The position numbers and the translations under genes are program-made. 12,445 bases of DNA from contig JAFAKZ010000007.1 of the NCBI GenBank assembly GCA_019234745.1, forward strand, positions 1 through 12,445, given 5' to 3'. Numbering within the stretch: position 1 is the stretch's first letter; each line of letters opens with the position of its first letter. Source of the DNA: Burkholderiales bacterium (GTDB lineage: Bacteria; Pseudomonadota; Gammaproteobacteria; Burkholderiales; Chitinimonadaceae). Below the pieces are notes generated by a model, which was not told the origin of the DNA, did not search any database, and saw only the letters and a program-made list of their open reading frames with translations. Positions 11,865 through 12,445 of this stretch are shown here, in pieces.

Positions 11865-12445
11865 ATGTTGCTGAATCTGTTCGGTTCCGGGCGCGAATCC
11901 ATGTCGGCTGTCGATACAGCCTGGCTGCGCATGGACAGGCCGACCAATCTCATGGTCATCAATGGCATCATGTTTTTCGATGCCCATGTCGATTACGAGC
12001 GGCTCAAGCATGTGCTGGAAACGCGCCTCTTGCGCCATCGCCGCTTCAAGCAGCGCGTGGTGCGCAGCGGTACCGACGCGGCTTGGGAAGACGACCCGGA
12101 CTTCGACATCGCCAACCATTTCCACCTGGTGGCCCTGCCCGGTGCGGCCGGCCGCAAGGAGCTGGAAACCTTCGTCAACGAACAGATTTCCACGCCGCTC
12201 GACTTCGGCAAGCCCGTTTGGCAGTTCATGCTGGTGGAGAACTACCAGGGCGGATCGGCACTGGTGGCGCGCATCCACCACTGCATCGCCGATGGCATCG
12301 CGCTGATCCAGGTGCTGCTCTCGCTCACCGACAAGAAGTCGGATGGCGACCAGGCGCCACCGCCCAAGAAGGCCAGCTTTATCGCCGGCGAGCGTGAGCC
12401 GGACGACCCCTTCATGCGCTTCTACAAGCCTGTCGCCAAGATGTA
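11865..12445 (+). CDS. Wax ester synthase/diacylglycerol acyltransferase (WS/DGAT), N-terminal part
   Basis: The first 193 codons are present and the frame is open at the right edge; the family usually has about 450-530 residues. The acyltransferase active-site motif HHCIADG (residues 138-144, HHxxxDG form) is intact, with PLDFGKPVWQFMLVE (111-125) before it. The N-terminal MSAVDTAWLRMDRPTNLMVI (13-32) matches the entry segment of this family. The enzyme joins a fatty alcohol, or diacylglycerol, with acyl-CoA to give wax ester or triacylglycerol, on the inner membrane or lipid-body surface. AAGGA at 11853-11857 lies 7 nt before ATG. The divergent fatty acyl-CoA reductase would supply the alcohol. 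Whether wax ester or triacylglycerol is the main product cannot be read here. Confidence 0.93.
   Translation, partial: MLLNLFGSGRESMSAVDTAWLRMDRPTNLMVINGIMFFDAHVDYERLKHVLETRLLRHRRFKQRVVRSGTDAAWEDDPDFDIANHFHLVALPGAAGRKELETFVNEQISTPLDFGKPVWQFMLVENYQGGSALVARIHHCIADGIALIQVLLSLTDKKSDGDQAPPPKKASFIAGEREPDDPFMRFYKPVAKM

Noticed and set aside
11757..12281. Minus-strand frame of 174 codons opposite WS/DGAT
   Set aside because: The plus strand encodes the HHxxxDG acyltransferase with a good ribosome binding site; the antisense frame has no signature.

Overview
The window is about 12.4 kb of GC-rich, gene-dense bacterial chromosome. The gene families point to a Gram-negative proteobacterium, most likely a betaproteobacterium: a PhaF/PhaI-type phasin, a polyhydroxyalkanoate (PHA) system protein, DUF2147 and TIGR02117/DUF2459 proteins, and a Marinobacter-type fatty acyl-CoA reductase. 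No rRNA, tRNA, CRISPR array, insertion sequence or prophage gene was recognised. The genus cannot be fixed from sequence reading alone.

Left part (1-3282). The 5' end of a MoxR-type AAA ATPase runs off the left edge. It is divergent from an MmcQ/YjbR-family gene. A leftward pair follows, a hotdog thioesterase and a TerB-like protein joined by a 4-nt overlap. It is divergent from a universal stress protein gene, which is followed by a radical SAM gene with a GTG start. A small leftward XRE-type regulator converges on the radical SAM gene, with a bidirectional terminator between them.

Middle (3283-6928). A gap of about 640 bp has lower GC content and atypical codon use. It holds a 12-bp perfect palindrome and one doubtful lipoprotein-like reading frame. 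A GntR/FCD regulator follows, and it converges through a strong terminator on a leftward patatin-like phospholipase. Next is a leftward phasin with a Lys/Ala/Pro tail. The gap between the phasin and the next rightward gene (6541-6928) carries two copies of the 13-nt palindrome GCAACA-N-TGTTGC, 89 bp apart.

Right part (6929-12445). First comes a rightward conserved hypothetical protein with an FFLQDLYG motif. It is followed by an exported DUF2147 protein translationally coupled to a membrane-anchored TIGR02117/DUF2459 protein. A leftward pair comes next: a PHA-system protein and a DUF3224 protein. Then comes a 662-residue two-domain alcohol-forming fatty acyl-CoA reductase, also leftward. Its start is separated by 230 bp from a divergent wax ester synthase/diacylglycerol acyltransferase (WS/DGAT), which is cut by the right edge.

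Taken together, the right two-thirds looks like a storage-lipid neighbourhood. The reductase would make fatty alcohol from acyl-CoA, and the WS/DGAT would esterify it with a second acyl-CoA to give wax ester. The phasin and the PHA-system protein belong to PHA granules. The patatin-like phospholipase and the thioesterase may act on acyl-lipid or acyl-CoA pools. The most notable points are the wax-ester gene pair beside PHA granule genes, its compact divergent promoter region, and the duplicated palindrome between the phasin gene and an uncharacterised gene.
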